Origin: Streptomyces sp. 7-21
GTDB taxonomy: Bacteria > Actinomycetota > Actinomycetes > Streptomycetales > Streptomycetaceae
Direction: 5' to 3'
NCBI RefSeq assembly: GCF_016741785.1
Contig: NZ_JAERRL010000015.1
Span: 1-64,000, forward strand
DNA: 64,000 nucleotides
Shown here: in pieces, positions 51,746-60,617 of the stretch
Layout: each line of letters starts with the position of its first letter
Position numbering within the stretch: the stretch's first letter is position 1
The notes under the pieces: model-generated
The model's database searches: none
What the model was told of the DNA's origin: nothing
Seen by the model: the letters and a program-made list of their open reading frames with translations, nothing else
Program-made: the position numbers and the translations under genes

Positions 51746-52411
51746 TCACTCGGGCAGGACGAGCGCGAGGTCATCCCGGCGCACGACCCCCTGCCCGGCC
51801 AGCGAGGGCAGCAGGTCGGCCACAGGGCCCCGCCCGGGCACCTCGGCACCCGGATCGACATCGTGCCACGGCACCAGGACGAACGCCCGTTCGTGTGCCC
51901 GGGGGTGCGGGAGCGTCAGCGACGGGTCGTCGGAGACCACGCCCTGGTAGGCGACGATGTCCACGTCGATCGTGCGCGGGCCGTAGCGGCTGTCGCGCAC
52001 CCGGTGGAACGCCTCCTCGATGGCGTGCGCCCGCTCCAGCAGGGATCCGGGCGGCAGCGTCGTCTTCACCAGGACGACGGCGTTGAAGTACGTCGGCTGG
52101 CTGCCGGGCTCCACGCCCCAGGGCTCGGTCTCGTACACGGGCGAGACGGCCTTCACGCGCACGCCCGGCGTCTCCTCCAGGGCGTCGATGGCGCCCTGGA
52201 GCGTCTCCAGGCGGTTCCCCAGGTTGCTGCCCAGCGAGAGCACCGCCCGTTTGGGGTTGTGCAGCGTGGAGTCGGCCGCGTCCACCTGCTGGACGACGGA
52301 GACCGGCACCGGCTGCACGGTCGGGTCGGGGGCGGCCTTCTGGTGGGGCGTGCGGGGGGCGTTCGCAGCGTCGGCGGGGTTGGCAGGGCTGGTGGAATTG
52401 CTCGGCGTCAT
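51746..52411 (-). CDS. folK: HPPK, 6-hydroxymethyldihydropterin pyrophosphokinase
   Basis: The 221-residue enzyme adds pyrophosphate to hydroxymethyldihydropterin. Core motifs are VLSLGSNLGNR, DSRYGPRTIDVDIV and LPHPRAHERAFVLVP. The first 55 residues are a low-complexity extension. Its ATG overlaps the folB stop by four bases (ATGA). Confidence 0.96.
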   Translation of the reverse strand: MTPSNSTSPANPADAANAPRTPHQKAAPDPTVQPVPVSVVQQVDAADSTLHNPKRAVLSLGSNLGNRLETLQGAIDALEETPGVRVKAVSPVYETEPWGVEPGSQPTYFNAVVLVKTTLPPGSLLERAHAIEEAFHRVRDSRYGPRTIDVDIVAYQGVVSDDPSLTLPHPRAHERAFVLVPWHDVDPGAEVPGRGPVADLLPSLAGQGVVRRDDLALVLPE

Positions 52412-52767
52412 GCGCGGCTCCGCTTGATGGTGATGGACACGTCGTCGAAGGGAACGGCGATCGGGGCCTGCGGCTTGTGCACCGTCACCTCAACCTCACG
52501 CACCGGCTCGTAGGCCAGGCAGCGGTCGGCGATGCGCTGTGCCAGGGTTTCCAGCAGCTCGCACGGCTCGCCCGTGACGATGGCCGCGATGTCTTCGGCC
52601 ACCACCCCGTAGTGCGCGGTCTTCGTCAGGTCGTCCGCCGCCGCGGCGTGACTCGTATCGAGGCCCAGGTCCACGTCGACGACGAAGATCTGGCCCTCGG
52701 CACGTTCGTGCGGGAGCACGCCATGGAAGCCCCGGGCGCGCAGCCCGCGCAGCCTGATGCGGTCCAC
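52408..52767 (-). CDS. folB: Dihydroneopterin aldolase
   Basis: The 119-residue enzyme converts dihydroneopterin to hydroxymethyldihydropterin. It has LRGLRARGFHGVLPHERAEG at the N-terminus and VHKPQAPIAVPFDDV with the catalytic Lys at the end. GTG 52767 is preceded by AGGGAGGA at good spacing. It is divergent from folP across 211 bases that should hold both promoters. Confidence 0.95.
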   Translation of the reverse strand: MDRIRLRGLRARGFHGVLPHERAEGQIFVVDVDLGLDTSHAAAADDLTKTAHYGVVAEDIAAIVTGEPCELLETLAQRIADRCLAYEPVREVEVTVHKPQAPIAVPFDDVSITIKRSRA

Positions 52768-52978
52768 GGTGCGTCCTCCCTCTTCCTCTTCCGGTGAGCT
52801 CACTCGGTCCGGCTGGTTCGCGGCAGGCAATCGAATCTACCTGCGACGGGTGATCGCCTTTGTCAGCGCCGCCTACCCGCGTGGTGTTCCCCGTACGCCG
52901 GTTTCCGCTCCGCTGCCGGGCGGTCTGCCGGCCGGGAGGCCGCCGCGGCGGCCTCCCGGAAGCCCCTACCCTGGAACC

Positions 52979-53842
52979 ATGAGCATCTCCCGCGCCCATG
53001 TGACCGGGCTGCCGCACTGGGACCGCTGCGCGGTCATGGGCGTGGTCAACGTCACACCGGACTCCTTCTCGGACGGCGGGCGGTGGTTCGACGCGGAGTC
53101 CGCGGTCAAGCGCGGGCTCGACCTCGTGGCCCAGGGCGCGGACCTGATAGACGTCGGCGGCGAATCGACCCGGCCGGGCGCGACCCGGGTGGACGAGGCG
53201 GAGGAGCTGCGGCGCGTGCTGCCCGTGGTGCGGGAGCTGACCGCCGAGGGCGTCCTCGTCAGCGTCGACACGATGCGCGCCTCCGTCGCCGAGCGCTCCC
53301 TGGAGCTGGGCGCCGCGGTGGTCAACGACGTCAGCGGCGGGCGGGCCGACCCGGCCATGGTGCCGATGGTGGCCGACGCCGGGGTGCCGTTCGTCGTCAT
53401 GCACTGGCGCGGCCCGAGCGCCGACATGAACCGCAAGGCCGTCTACGGCGACGTGGTCGCCGAGGTGCTGGCCGAGCTGCGCGGCGCCATCGAGCAGGCC
53501 GTCGAGGGCGGCATCGCCCCTGAGCGGATCATCGCCGACCCGGGGCTGGGCTTCGCCAAGCAGGCGACGCACGACCTGGCCCTGGTCGCCGCCACCGGGC
53601 GGCTGGTCAGCGAGCTGGGGCTGCCGCTGCTCGTGGCGGCCTCCCGCAAGCGGTTCCTGGGCCGGGTGCTCGCCGGGCCCGACGGCACCCCGCCGCCCGC
53701 GCGCGAGCGCGACGCGGCCACGGCCGCGGTCTCCGCGCTGGCCGCCGACGCCGGCGCCTGGGCCGTGCGCGTGCACGAGGTGCGCGCCAGCGCCGACGCG
53801 GTCCGCGTGGTGCGGGCCCTGCGGGACGTCGGGGCCGGCTGA
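52979..53842 (+). CDS. folP: Dihydropteroate synthase
   Basis: The 287-residue TIM-barrel enzyme joins p-aminobenzoate to the pterin and is the sulfonamide target. Motifs are MGVVNVTPDSFSDGG, LIDVGGESTRPGA, NDVSGG and ASRKRFLGRVL. ATG 52979 starts the conserved part. Its TGA overlaps the next ATG by one base. Confidence 0.96.
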   Translation: MSISRAHVTGLPHWDRCAVMGVVNVTPDSFSDGGRWFDAESAVKRGLDLVAQGADLIDVGGESTRPGATRVDEAEELRRVLPVVRELTAEGVLVSVDTMRASVAERSLELGAAVVNDVSGGRADPAMVPMVADAGVPFVVMHWRGPSADMNRKAVYGDVVAEVLAELRGAIEQAVEGGIAPERIIADPGLGFAKQATHDLALVAATGRLVSELGLPLLVAASRKRFLGRVLAGPDGTPPPARERDAATAAVSALAADAGAWAVRVHEVRASADAVRVVRALRDVGAG

Positions 53843-54336
53843 TGAGCGGCGGCGCGCGGACGGACGTGGCGGCGGTCGAAGCGGCCAACGCGGCGCTGTA
53901 CGACGCGCTGGAGCAGGGCGACCTGGACGCCGTGGCCGAGCAGTGGCTCGACGAGGGCGTCAGCGTCGTCCACCCCGGCTGGCCCGTGCTCAGCGGGCGC
54001 GACGAGGTGCTGCGCTCCTACGCCCTGATCATGGCGAGCACCGAGTACATCCAGTTCTTCCTCACCGACGTCGAGGTGTCCGTGCAGGGCGACACCGCGC
54101 TGGTGACCTGCACGGAAAACATCCTCAGCGGCGGCCCCGCCGAGCCCGACGGCAGCGCCGGGCCGCTGGTCGGCGGCCTCGTCGTCGCCACCAACGTCTT
54201 CCGCCGCACCCCGGACGGCTGGAAGATCTGGTCCCACCACGGCTCGCCCGTCCTCGTCGAGCGCGAGGACGAGCCCGGGGGCCCGGGGCCCGCCGAGGAG
54301 TCCGGAGACGCTCAGGAATCCGGGGACGGCGCGTAG
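53842..54336 (+). CDS. NTF2-like/SnoaL-fold protein
   Basis: The 164-residue protein has the cone-shaped NTF2 pattern: VEAANAALYDALEQGDLDAV, VVHPGWPVLSGRDEVLRSYA, and the end strand ATNVFRRTPDGWKIWSHHGS. It is coupled to folP by a one-base stop-start overlap, so it may affect folate or stress functions. The acidic tail (about 144-164) overlaps the convergent PH-domain gene by 25 bases. Confidence 0.8.
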   Translation: MSGGARTDVAAVEAANAALYDALEQGDLDAVAEQWLDEGVSVVHPGWPVLSGRDEVLRSYALIMASTEYIQFFLTDVEVSVQGDTALVTCTENILSGGPAEPDGSAGPLVGGLVVATNVFRRTPDGWKIWSHHGSPVLVEREDEPGGPGPAEESGDAQESGDGA

Positions 54337-55694
54337 CCGCCGCCGGTCAGCCACCGCTCCGGGCCGGCGCCGCGGCGGCCCAGCCGGGAACGCTCTGCCT
54401 GCGCGCTGACCTCGCCCAGCGCCTCCGCCGCGCCCAGCAGGCGCGCCGTCGCCGTGCCGCCTGCGCCGTGGTCCACATGCACGTCCGCCAGGCCGAGCAG
54501 CCGCCCCCACGGGCCCTGCGTCATGCGCACGCTCTGCACCTTGGCGTGCGGCACCAGCACGTGCCGCCGCCGCAGCAGCCCGCGCCGGGCCACGAACACC
54601 CCGTCCGTCACCCCGTGCCCGTACCCCCGGTGCCACACCGGCGCGGCCCACCGGGCGCGGCCCGGGACCGGCCGCACCGACGCCAGCGCCTTGATCACGT
54701 CCACGTCCGGCAGCACCCGCCCGACCAGCTCCGCCGCCTCGTCCCGGCCGGCGACCGGCAGCAGCGTGCCGCCCTGGTTGCCCGTGCCCGCCACGTCCAG
54801 CTCCACCCGGACCCAGCCGCGCCGCCGCCACAGCAGCGGCTCCACGATCCGCACCGCCTGCACCCGGCCCGGCGGCACCGTGGCGTGGTCCCGCTGGAGC
54901 AGCCCGTGGTCCAGCCGCAGCCCGTCCGGGGACTCGCTGACCGTCCAGCCGTACTGGGTCAGGAACGTGCCCAGGCTGCCCTGCCACAGCGCGACCAGCA
55001 GCGGCACGGCGACACCCAGCATCAGGAAGACGTTGCCCGACAGCCACCACACCACCGGCACCACCGCCGCCACCGCGAGCAGCGCCCCCCAGCCGGTGGC
55101 CAGCAGCGCCATGGCCACCGCCAGCGTGCGCGAGTCCGCCCGGTACAGCGCGCGCGACGGGGCCTCGCCCGCCTGCGGCGCCGCCTCCGGCGCGATGCCC
55201 GCCGCCCGGGCCAGCAGCTCCGCGCGCAGGTCCCGCGCCTCGCCCTCGCCGAGGAACGCCAGCTCATCCGGGGTGCCGGGGCCGCCCGCGCCGACCACCG
55301 TCATCTTCAGCTTGGCCACGCCCAGGGCCCGCGCCAGCAGCGGCCGCGTCACGTCGACGGACTGGATGCGGTCCAGCCGCAGGTGGGCCGTGCGGCGGAA
55401 GACCAGGCCCGTGGTGATGCGCAGCTCGGTGTCGGTGACCTGGTAGCGGGTGACGCGCCACGACAGGTAGCCGTACAGGGCGGCGCCCGCCAGCAGCACG
55501 ATGACCAGCAGCGTCAGCCAGCCCAGGCCCAGGGCGGCGAGCCAGTCGTCGAGCCGCTCGGCGTTGTTCAGCGCGATCGCGAACAGGCCCGCCAGCGGCG
55601 CCCACGCCCGCCGCCACGGCGTGACCGGATGCAGCCGCTTGCCGTCGCCGCCGCTGCCGGAGTCACGCCCAAAGTCGCGCACGGTGCCGCCCAC
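54312..55694 (-). CDS. PH-domain membrane protein (YdbT-like)
   Basis: The 460-residue protein has paired membrane helices near the N-terminus (about 32-75) and in the middle (about 190-235), with three bacterial PH-like segments such as YQVTDTELRITTGLVFRRTA and VTDGVFVARRGLLRRRHVLV. In Bacillus the YdbS/YdbT pair protects against antimicrobials. The smaller partner is 6 bases upstream. The start is GTG 55694. Confidence 0.85.
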   Translation of the reverse strand: MGGTVRDFGRDSGSGGDGKRLHPVTPWRRAWAPLAGLFAIALNNAERLDDWLAALGLGWLTLLVIVLLAGAALYGYLSWRVTRYQVTDTELRITTGLVFRRTAHLRLDRIQSVDVTRPLLARALGVAKLKMTVVGAGGPGTPDELAFLGEGEARDLRAELLARAAGIAPEAAPQAGEAPSRALYRADSRTLAVAMALLATGWGALLAVAAVVPVVWWLSGNVFLMLGVAVPLLVALWQGSLGTFLTQYGWTVSESPDGLRLDHGLLQRDHATVPPGRVQAVRIVEPLLWRRRGWVRVELDVAGTGNQGGTLLPVAGRDEAAELVGRVLPDVDVIKALASVRPVPGRARWAAPVWHRGYGHGVTDGVFVARRGLLRRRHVLVPHAKVQSVRMTQGPWGRLLGLADVHVDHGAGGTATARLLGAAEALGEVSAQAERSRLGRRGAGPERWLTGGGYAPSPDS

Positions 55695-55700
55695 CGCCGC

Positions 55701-56171
55701 TCACAGCCCCGCCGAGCGGGCCTCGCCCAGGGCGGTGAGGCGGTCGCGCAGCCGCTCCGCCTCATCGGGCGCCAGACCGGGAATGGCCGCGTCCGTGGCC
55801 GCGGCGGCCGTGTGCAGCTGCACCCGCGCCAGCCCGAAGCGCCGCTCCAGCGGCCCGGACAGCACCTCGACCAGCTGCATCCGCCCGTACGGCACGACGG
55901 TCAGCTGCCGCCACAGCACCCCCCGGTCGATCAGCAGGTCGTCGTCGCGCTCCAGGTACCGCCAGGAACGCCAGTTCCGCCCCAGCGCCCGCCACCCCCA
56001 GGCACCGCCCGCCAGCACCGGCAGCGCGAGCAGCGCCCACGCCGGCCCCAGCAGCAGCCAGGGCACCACGGCGGCGGCCGCGGCCAGCGGCACCACCGCC
56101 GCCGCCAGCAGCCGCCGGCGCATCGTCAGCAGCGCGGGCTCAAGACCCCGCCAGCCGTCAGCGGCCGTCAT
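55701..56171 (-). CDS. PH-domain membrane protein (YdbS-like)
   Basis: The 156-residue protein has two membrane helices (about 20-60) and one bacterial PH domain (LERDDDLLIDRGVLWRQLTV onward, VEVLSGPLERRFGLARVQLH). It is the usual small partner of the YdbT-like protein that follows, and the two probably form a membrane complex. It is divergent from nuoD. Confidence 0.85.
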   Translation of the reverse strand: MTAADGWRGLEPALLTMRRRLLAAAVVPLAAAAAVVPWLLLGPAWALLALPVLAGGAWGWRALGRNWRSWRYLERDDDLLIDRGVLWRQLTVVPYGRMQLVEVLSGPLERRFGLARVQLHTAAAATDAAIPGLAPDEAERLRDRLTALGEARSAGL

Positions 56172-56268
56172 GCCGCGCCCCGTCGCTGCGCCGCCCGCGC
56201 GTGCTCCCCGTGCATGCGGTGAAGCTTAGAACGGGTCCGCCGCCGCGGTGAGGTGACAGACTGGGCGC

Positions 56269-57429
56269 ATGGCGGAGACCACGGCGCACACGACGACGGT
56301 CATCGGGGTCGGCGGGGCGGCCCAGACCACCGACATGGTGCTCAACATCGGTCCCCAGCACCCCTCCACGCACGGCGTGCTGCGGCTGCGGCTCGTCCTG
56401 GACGGGGAGCGGATCACCAGCGCCGAGCCGGTCATCGGGTACATGCACCGGGGCGCCGAGAAGCTGTTCGAGGCGCGCGACTACCGGCAGATCATCGTGC
56501 TGGCGAACCGTCACGACTGGCTGTCGGCGTTCTCCAACGAACTGGGCGTCGTGCTGGCCGTGGAACGCATGCTCGGCATGGAGGTGCCCGAGCGGGCGGT
56601 GTGGATCCGCACGCTGCTCGCCGAGCTGAACCGCGTGCTCAACCACCTGATGTTCCTCGGCTCCTACCCCCTGGAGCTGGGCGGCCTGACCCCGATCTTC
56701 TATGCCTTCACCGAGCGGGAGTGCCTCCAGCAGGTGATGGAGGAGGTCTCGGGCGGGCGCATGCACTACATGTTCAACCGCGTCGGCGGGCTGAAGGACG
56801 AGCTGCCCGCCGGGTGGACCGGCCGGGCGCGGCAGGCGGTCGCGGCGGTGCGGGGGCGGATGGGCCAGTTCGAGGACCTGGTGCTGGGCAACGAGGTCTT
56901 CCGCGCGCGCACCCGCGGCATCGGCGTGCTCAGCCCTCAGGACGTCCACGCCTTCGGCGTCTCGGGCCCGATCGCGCGGGCCAGCGGCGTCGACTTCGAC
57001 CTGCGGCGCGACGAGCCGTACCTGGCGTACGGGCAGCTGGGGGACGTGCTGCGGGTGGTCACGCGGGAGGCGGGCGACTGCCTGGCCCGCTTCGAGGTGC
57101 TGCTGGAGCAGGTCACGGTCTCGCTTGACCTGGCCGACGCCTGCCTGGACCGGCTGGCCGAGCTGCCGCCGGGGCCGGTCAACCAGCGGCTGCCGAAGGT
57201 GCTCAAGGCGCCGGAGGGCGCCACGTACGCGTGGACGGAGAACCCGCTGGGCATCAACGGGTACTACCTGGTCTCCAAGGGGGAGAAGACGCCGCACCGG
57301 CTGAAGCTGCGCTCGGCGTCGTTCAACAACATCCAGGCGCTGAGCCGGGTGCTGCCCGGGACGCTGGTGAGCGACATGGTGGCCATCCTCGGCTCGTTCT
57401 TCTTCGTCGTCGGCGACATCGACAAGTAG
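56269..57429 (+). CDS. nuoD: Orphan NADH dehydrogenase subunit D (NuoD)
   Basis: The 386-residue protein has the NuoD/49-kDa hallmarks: LNIGPQHPSTHGVLRL (25-40), GYMHRGAEKLFE with R61, NRHDWLSAFSNELG and the end GDIDK. The remaining nuo genes are absent from the window, so it is the second, isolated NuoD that Streptomyces often has. Quinone-site residues such as the His in QHPSTHG are kept. A MidA/NDUFAF7-like methyltransferase faces it, seven bases from its stop. Confidence 0.9.
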   Translation: MAETTAHTTTVIGVGGAAQTTDMVLNIGPQHPSTHGVLRLRLVLDGERITSAEPVIGYMHRGAEKLFEARDYRQIIVLANRHDWLSAFSNELGVVLAVERMLGMEVPERAVWIRTLLAELNRVLNHLMFLGSYPLELGGLTPIFYAFTERECLQQVMEEVSGGRMHYMFNRVGGLKDELPAGWTGRARQAVAAVRGRMGQFEDLVLGNEVFRARTRGIGVLSPQDVHAFGVSGPIARASGVDFDLRRDEPYLAYGQLGDVLRVVTREAGDCLARFEVLLEQVTVSLDLADACLDRLAELPPGPVNQRLPKVLKAPEGATYAWTENPLGINGYYLVSKGEKTPHRLKLRSASFNNIQALSRVLPGTLVSDMVAILGSFFFVVGDIDK

Positions 57430-57436
57430 CCGGAGG

Positions 57437-58420
57437 TCACCACGGCGGGGCCATGCCCACGCCGTGCGCCACCCAGAAGAACCCGCCCAGGCCGCCGGCT
57501 GACCTCAGCTCGGCGGCCTCCCCGGCCCGCGCCAGCGCCCGCACGTACCCCGCCGGATCGCGCCGCGCCCGCGCCGCGTCCGGCCGCCGCCCCGACACCC
57601 CGAGCCGTCCCAGCGCCTCCCGCTGCCGCAGCACCGTGCCGCCCGGCAGCCGCGCCGCGCACGCGTCCACGGCCACGTGCGCCGTCAGGTCCGCAGAGCC
57701 GTCCGGCACCGGCGGCACCTGCCGCCCGTCGCGGTAGCCGGTGAGCGTGCCGAACGGCGGCCGGTCCTCGCGCGTGTGCCCGTAGTCCACGGCCACGGCC
57801 AGCCCGCGCGCCAGGCAGGACACCGCCCGGGCCCACGCCTCGTCGCGCGGCAGCCCGATCTCCGCCCGCCACCCCGGCTCGTCCGGCGGCAGCGGCCACC
57901 AGCGGCGCAGCCACGCGGCGTCGGCCCCGGCCACCGGCTCCCCCGGCCGCTCCCGCCCGGCGGCGTCCACCAGCACGTACCGCGCCCGGCCGTCGTCGCC
58001 CATCTCGGCCACGTCCACCGGCACGTTGTCCAGCCACTCGTTGGCGAACAGCAGCCCGGTCACCCCGCGCGGCGGCTCGGCCCGCCACTCCACCCGGGCA
58101 TCCAGCCCCGCCGGGCGCGCGGCGCGTTCCACCGCCACCGCGTGCACGCGCGCCGCCGTCCGCTCCGGCAGCGCGGCCAGCACCCCGGCCGCCAGCTCGC
58201 CGCCGCCCGCCCCCATGTCCACGAACGCCAGCCGTCCGGGCCGTCCCAGCGCCTCGTCGACGCGCACCAGCAGCCGCGCCACGGCCTGCGCGAACAGCGG
58301 CGAGGCATGCACCGACGTGCGGAAGTGCGCCGACGGCGGCTGCCGCAGATAAAAGCCGTCCGGCCCGTACAGGGCGCGCTCGGCCGCCGCGCGCCAGCCC
58401 GTCTCACCCGGTCTGATCAC
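57437..58420 (-). CDS. MidA/NDUFAF7-like SAM methyltransferase
   Basis: The 327-residue protein has the SAM-binding FVDMGAGGGELAAGVL, a typical GLLFANEWLDNVPVDV segment and AVDYGHTREDRPP. This matches the MidA family. The human member NDUFAF7 dimethylates an Arg of NDUFS2, the NuoD homologue. Its place against nuoD suggests the same role. The start is a GTG at 58420, with another at 58429. Confidence 0.85.
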   Translation of the reverse strand: MIRPGETGWRAAAERALYGPDGFYLRQPPSAHFRTSVHASPLFAQAVARLLVRVDEALGRPGRLAFVDMGAGGGELAAGVLAALPERTAARVHAVAVERAARPAGLDARVEWRAEPPRGVTGLLFANEWLDNVPVDVAEMGDDGRARYVLVDAAGRERPGEPVAGADAAWLRRWWPLPPDEPGWRAEIGLPRDEAWARAVSCLARGLAVAVDYGHTREDRPPFGTLTGYRDGRQVPPVPDGSADLTAHVAVDACAARLPGGTVLRQREALGRLGVSGRRPDAARARRDPAGYVRALARAGEAAELRSAGGLGGFFWVAHGVGMAPPW

Positions 58421-58526
58421 AGCGGCCACCGTAAGGCGTCCGTCCACCTTGAGGAGTAGATGAACGCTGAACGTATCGGTCGCCGGGCTGACTCCCCTGC
58501 CGCACCCGGTGCCTACCGTGGGTGAC

Positions 58527-59759
58527 GTGAACCGGCTGTACGACGTCCTGCGCCGCCACCCGACGACGGTGGACGGCTTCTGGGCGTGCGTGCTGCTGGT
58601 CACGTCGCTCGCGATGATCGGCTCCACCGCCGCCGACAGCCCCGGCAGCCCGTACTTCCCCTCCCGCTGGCTCGCCGTCGTGGCCGCCGTGGCGCTGAGC
58701 GCCGTCGTGCTGCTGCGCCGGCGCGCGCCCAACCGTGCGCTGGGCCTCGCGTTCGGCACCGGCGTCTTCCAGGTCGCCGCCGACGTGCCGCCGATGCCGG
58801 GCAACTTCGCGTTCCTCGTCATCATCTACACGGTCGCCACGCTGCCGCCCCGCCTGCCGTCCCGGCTCGCCCTGGCGGGCGGCCTGGCATCGCCCGTCAT
58901 CTGCGAGCTGCGCTGGCCTACCGAGGTGCTGGACGGCGACGGCTCCCGCACCAGCGTCGCCGTGGGAAACGTGCTTTTCCTCACCGTCGCCAGCTGCCTG
59001 GCCTGGGTGCTCGGCGACTCGCTGCGCACCCGCCGCGCCTACTACGCGGAGCTGGAGGAGCGCGCCACCCGGCTGGAGCGGGAGCGCGCGACCCAGGCGC
59101 GCATGGCCGTCGCGGCCGAGCGGGCGCGCATCGCCCGCGAGCTGCACGACGTGGTGGCGCACAACGTCTCGGCGATGATCGTGCAGGCCGACGGCGCGGC
59201 GTACGTGCTGGAGAGCGAGCCGGAGCAGGCCAAGAGCGCCCTGCGCACCATCTCGGACACCGGCCGCCAGGCGCTCACCGAGATGCGCAGGCTGCTGGGC
59301 GTGCTGCGCGGCGAGGACGGTGAGGCCACCAGCCAGGACTACGTGCCGCAGCCGGGCGTCGAACAGCTCGCCGAGCTGATAGACCAGGTCAGGGACACCG
59401 GCCTGCCGGTCACCTTCCGCATCGAGGGCAGGCCCCGGCCGCTGCCCACAGGCGTGGAGCTGACGGCCTACCGCATCGTGCAGGAGGCCCTGACCAACAC
59501 CCGCAAGCACGGCGGCCCGCACGCCGGGGCCACGGTGCGGCTGGAGTACACGCCCGACGCGCTGACCGTGCTCGCCGAGGACGACGGCCAGGGCTCGCCG
59601 CTGGGGCGGCACGAGGAGCGCGGCGCCGACGGCAGGGGCCACGGCCTGATCGGCATGCGGGAGCGCGTCGGCATGGTCGGCGGCGTCCTGGTAGCGGGCC
59701 CGCGGCCTGGCGGCGGCTTCCGCATCAGCGCCACACTGCCCCTGGACGGCGGCGACTGA
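58527..59759 (+). CDS. Sensor histidine kinase (HisKA_3 type)
   Basis: The 410-residue kinase has four or five N-terminal membrane helices (about 18-150) and no large external domain. The DHp segment ARELHDVVAHNVSAMIVQA carries His207. The ATPase domain has RIVQEALTNTRKHG and GHGLIGMRERV. GTG 58527 is the likeliest start among three close GTGs. It pairs with the NarL-type regulator 54 bases downstream. Confidence 0.92.
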   Translation: MNRLYDVLRRHPTTVDGFWACVLLVTSLAMIGSTAADSPGSPYFPSRWLAVVAAVALSAVVLLRRRAPNRALGLAFGTGVFQVAADVPPMPGNFAFLVIIYTVATLPPRLPSRLALAGGLASPVICELRWPTEVLDGDGSRTSVAVGNVLFLTVASCLAWVLGDSLRTRRAYYAELEERATRLERERATQARMAVAAERARIARELHDVVAHNVSAMIVQADGAAYVLESEPEQAKSALRTISDTGRQALTEMRRLLGVLRGEDGEATSQDYVPQPGVEQLAELIDQVRDTGLPVTFRIEGRPRPLPTGVELTAYRIVQEALTNTRKHGGPHAGATVRLEYTPDALTVLAEDDGQGSPLGRHEERGADGRGHGLIGMRERVGMVGGVLVAGPRPGGGFRISATLPLDGGD

Positions 59760-59813
59760 CCGGCCACCGCCGCACCACAGGACCGATCACACGAAAGACG
59801 AGGGAGTCACGCC

Positions 59814-60500
59814 GTGCCGACCGAACCGATCCGCGTCATGCTCGTGGACGATCAGGTCCTGCTGCGCACCGGATTCCGCATGGTGCTCGCGGCCCAGCCC
59901 GACATGGAGGTCACCGCCGAGGCGGGCGACGGCATCGAGGCGCTGGAGATCCTGCGGTCCACCGCGGTGGACGTCGTGCTGATGGACGTGCGGATGCCGC
60001 GCCTGGACGGCGTCGAGACCACCCGCCGCGTCTGCCAGGGCGGCGAGGGCGGGCCCGGCTCGCCGAAGGTGCTCATCCTGACGACCTTCGACCTGGACGA
60101 GTACGCCTTCTCCGGCCTGAAGTCCGGCGCCTCCGGCTTCATGCTCAAGGACGCCCCGCCGGAGGAGCTGCTCGGCGCGATCCGCGCCGTCCACAGCGGC
60201 GACGCCGTCGTGGCCCCCTCCACCACGCGCCGCCTGCTCGACCGGTTCGCCTCCCTGCTGCCGAGCGCCGAGCCGCCGACGCACCCGGAGCTCGACCAGC
60301 TCACCGACCGCGAGCGCGAGGTGCTGGTCCTCATCGCCCAGGGCCTGTCCAACGGCGAGATCGCCGCCCGCCTCTTCGTCTCCGAGGCCACGGTCAAGAC
60401 GCACGTCGGCCGCATCCTCGCCAAGCTCAACCTCCGCGACCGGGTCCAGGCCGTCGTCCTCGCCTACGAGACCGGCCTCGTCCGCGCCGGGGGGACGTGA
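59814..60500 (+). CDS. NarL/LuxR-type response regulator
   Basis: The 228-residue regulator has a receiver domain (VDDQ at 11-14, Asp58 in VVLMDVRMP, Lys in MLKDAPPE) and a LuxR helix-turn-helix (LTDREREVLVLIAQGLSNGE, then VSEATVKTHVGRILAKL). GTG 59814 has GAGGGAG upstream. It is the partner of the kinase just before it; the targets are unknown. Confidence 0.93.
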   Translation: MPTEPIRVMLVDDQVLLRTGFRMVLAAQPDMEVTAEAGDGIEALEILRSTAVDVVLMDVRMPRLDGVETTRRVCQGGEGGPGSPKVLILTTFDLDEYAFSGLKSGASGFMLKDAPPEELLGAIRAVHSGDAVVAPSTTRRLLDRFASLLPSAEPPTHPELDQLTDREREVLVLIAQGLSNGEIAARLFVSEATVKTHVGRILAKLNLRDRVQAVVLAYETGLVRAGGT

Positions 60501-60617
60501 CCCACGCATCAGACGCCGGCAGTGGCGGCGCCGTAGCATGGGGCACCGACGTCCGGCCGGCGTCCGGAACCCGGCATACGGACCGGAACGCACCGAAGCT
60601 CGAAAGAGGCCCCCGCC

